In this document: one piece after another, positions 5,176 through 5,346 of the stretch
Layout: each line of letters begins with the position of its first letter
Position numbering within the stretch: position 1 is the first letter of the stretch
DNA from: Pseudomonadota bacterium
Lineage (GTDB): Bacteria; Pseudomonadota; Alphaproteobacteria; Rhizobiales; Beijerinckiaceae
Length of the DNA: 5,346 nt
Direction of reading: 5' to 3'
NCBI GenBank assembly: GCA_023452965.1
Contig: JAEXUU010000268.1
Coordinates: 1 to 5,346, forward strand
Position numbers and translations under genes: made by a program
Notes under the pieces: model-generated
What the model saw: the letters and a program-made list of their open reading frames with translations, nothing else
What the model was told of the DNA's origin: nothing
Database searches by the model: none

Positions 5176-5346
5176 ATGGAGAGGCCGCAGGCGGGCACGG
5201 TGATCGACGGCTTCACGCTGACGGAAAAGCTGAAGACCGGCGGCATGGCGACGCTCTGGCGCGCCAGCCATCCGGACGAGGCGGCGCCGCTCGTGCTCAA
5301 GATCCCGTTCTTCGACCCGGGCGACGACGTCTCGGCAATCCTGGGC
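5176..5346 (+). CDS. Ser/Thr protein kinase-like gene, N-terminal fragment (cut by window)
   Basis: Fifty-seven codons are open to the window edge. The start resembles the N-lobe of Hanks-type kinases: FTLTEKLKTGGMATLWRA (13-30) gives the first strand, a glycine-rich loop (T21-G22-G23-M24-A25-T26) and the following strand, and LVLKIPFF (39-46) places K42 where the ATP-phosphate-binding lysine lies. The catalytic HRD and DFG motifs are outside the window, so activity cannot be judged. The glycine loop reads as GGMATLW, like many bacterial kinases (GGMATV). It is 12 bp downstream of the phosphoesterase gene, so the two probably share a transcript. A pseudokinase or a kinase fused to other domains is possible. 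Confidence 0.82.
   Translation, partial: MERPQAGTVIDGFTLTEKLKTGGMATLWRASHPDEAAPLVLKIPFFDPGDDVSAILG

Overview
The window is GC-rich, densely coding DNA. Codons strongly prefer G or C in the third position, and protein similarity as I recognise it points to an alphaproteobacterium of the Hyphomicrobiales/Rhizobiales type (Bosea- or Methylobacterium-like). The organism is inferred from composition and gene style, not from a marker gene. I see no rRNA, tRNA, CRISPR array, insertion sequence or phage gene.

Layout: three genes lie on the minus strand and two on the plus strand, divergent around an intergenic region of about 300 bp. In minus-strand transcription order they are (1) a PhyH-type Fe(II)/2-oxoglutarate dioxygenase (4126 to 3332); (2) a CYTH-CHAD protein, a predicted inorganic triphosphatase with a polyphosphate-binding CHAD domain (3218 to 1617, TTG start); and (3) an aldehyde dehydrogenase of the 1-pyrroline-5-carboxylate dehydrogenase type (1486 running off the left edge, about 495 codons visible). 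The gaps of 113 and 130 bp between them contain inverted repeats, so these are probably separately controlled genes rather than one tight operon. On the plus strand a calcineurin-like metallophosphoesterase (4423 to 5163) is followed after 12 bp by the N-terminus of a Ser/Thr protein kinase-like gene (5176, running off the right edge). The kinase Shine-Dalgarno sequence directly abuts the phosphoesterase stop codon, so these two look like a real transcriptional unit.

How the genes work together: the phosphoesterase/kinase pair could be an opposing signalling pair, but that is inference from position. The CYTH-CHAD protein is also linked to phosphate chemistry (triphosphate/polyphosphate). The dioxygenase and aldehyde dehydrogenase could belong to catabolism of some small molecule, but their substrates cannot be read from the sequence.

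The coding genes are ordinary family members with intact catalytic residues. The least explained part is non-coding: the divergent region 4127-4422 holds a compound hairpin, a second hairpin and a nested long-range inverted repeat (4222-4364), and the 3219-3331 gap holds three back-to-back palindromes. I do not see convincing evidence for a new multi-gene system.
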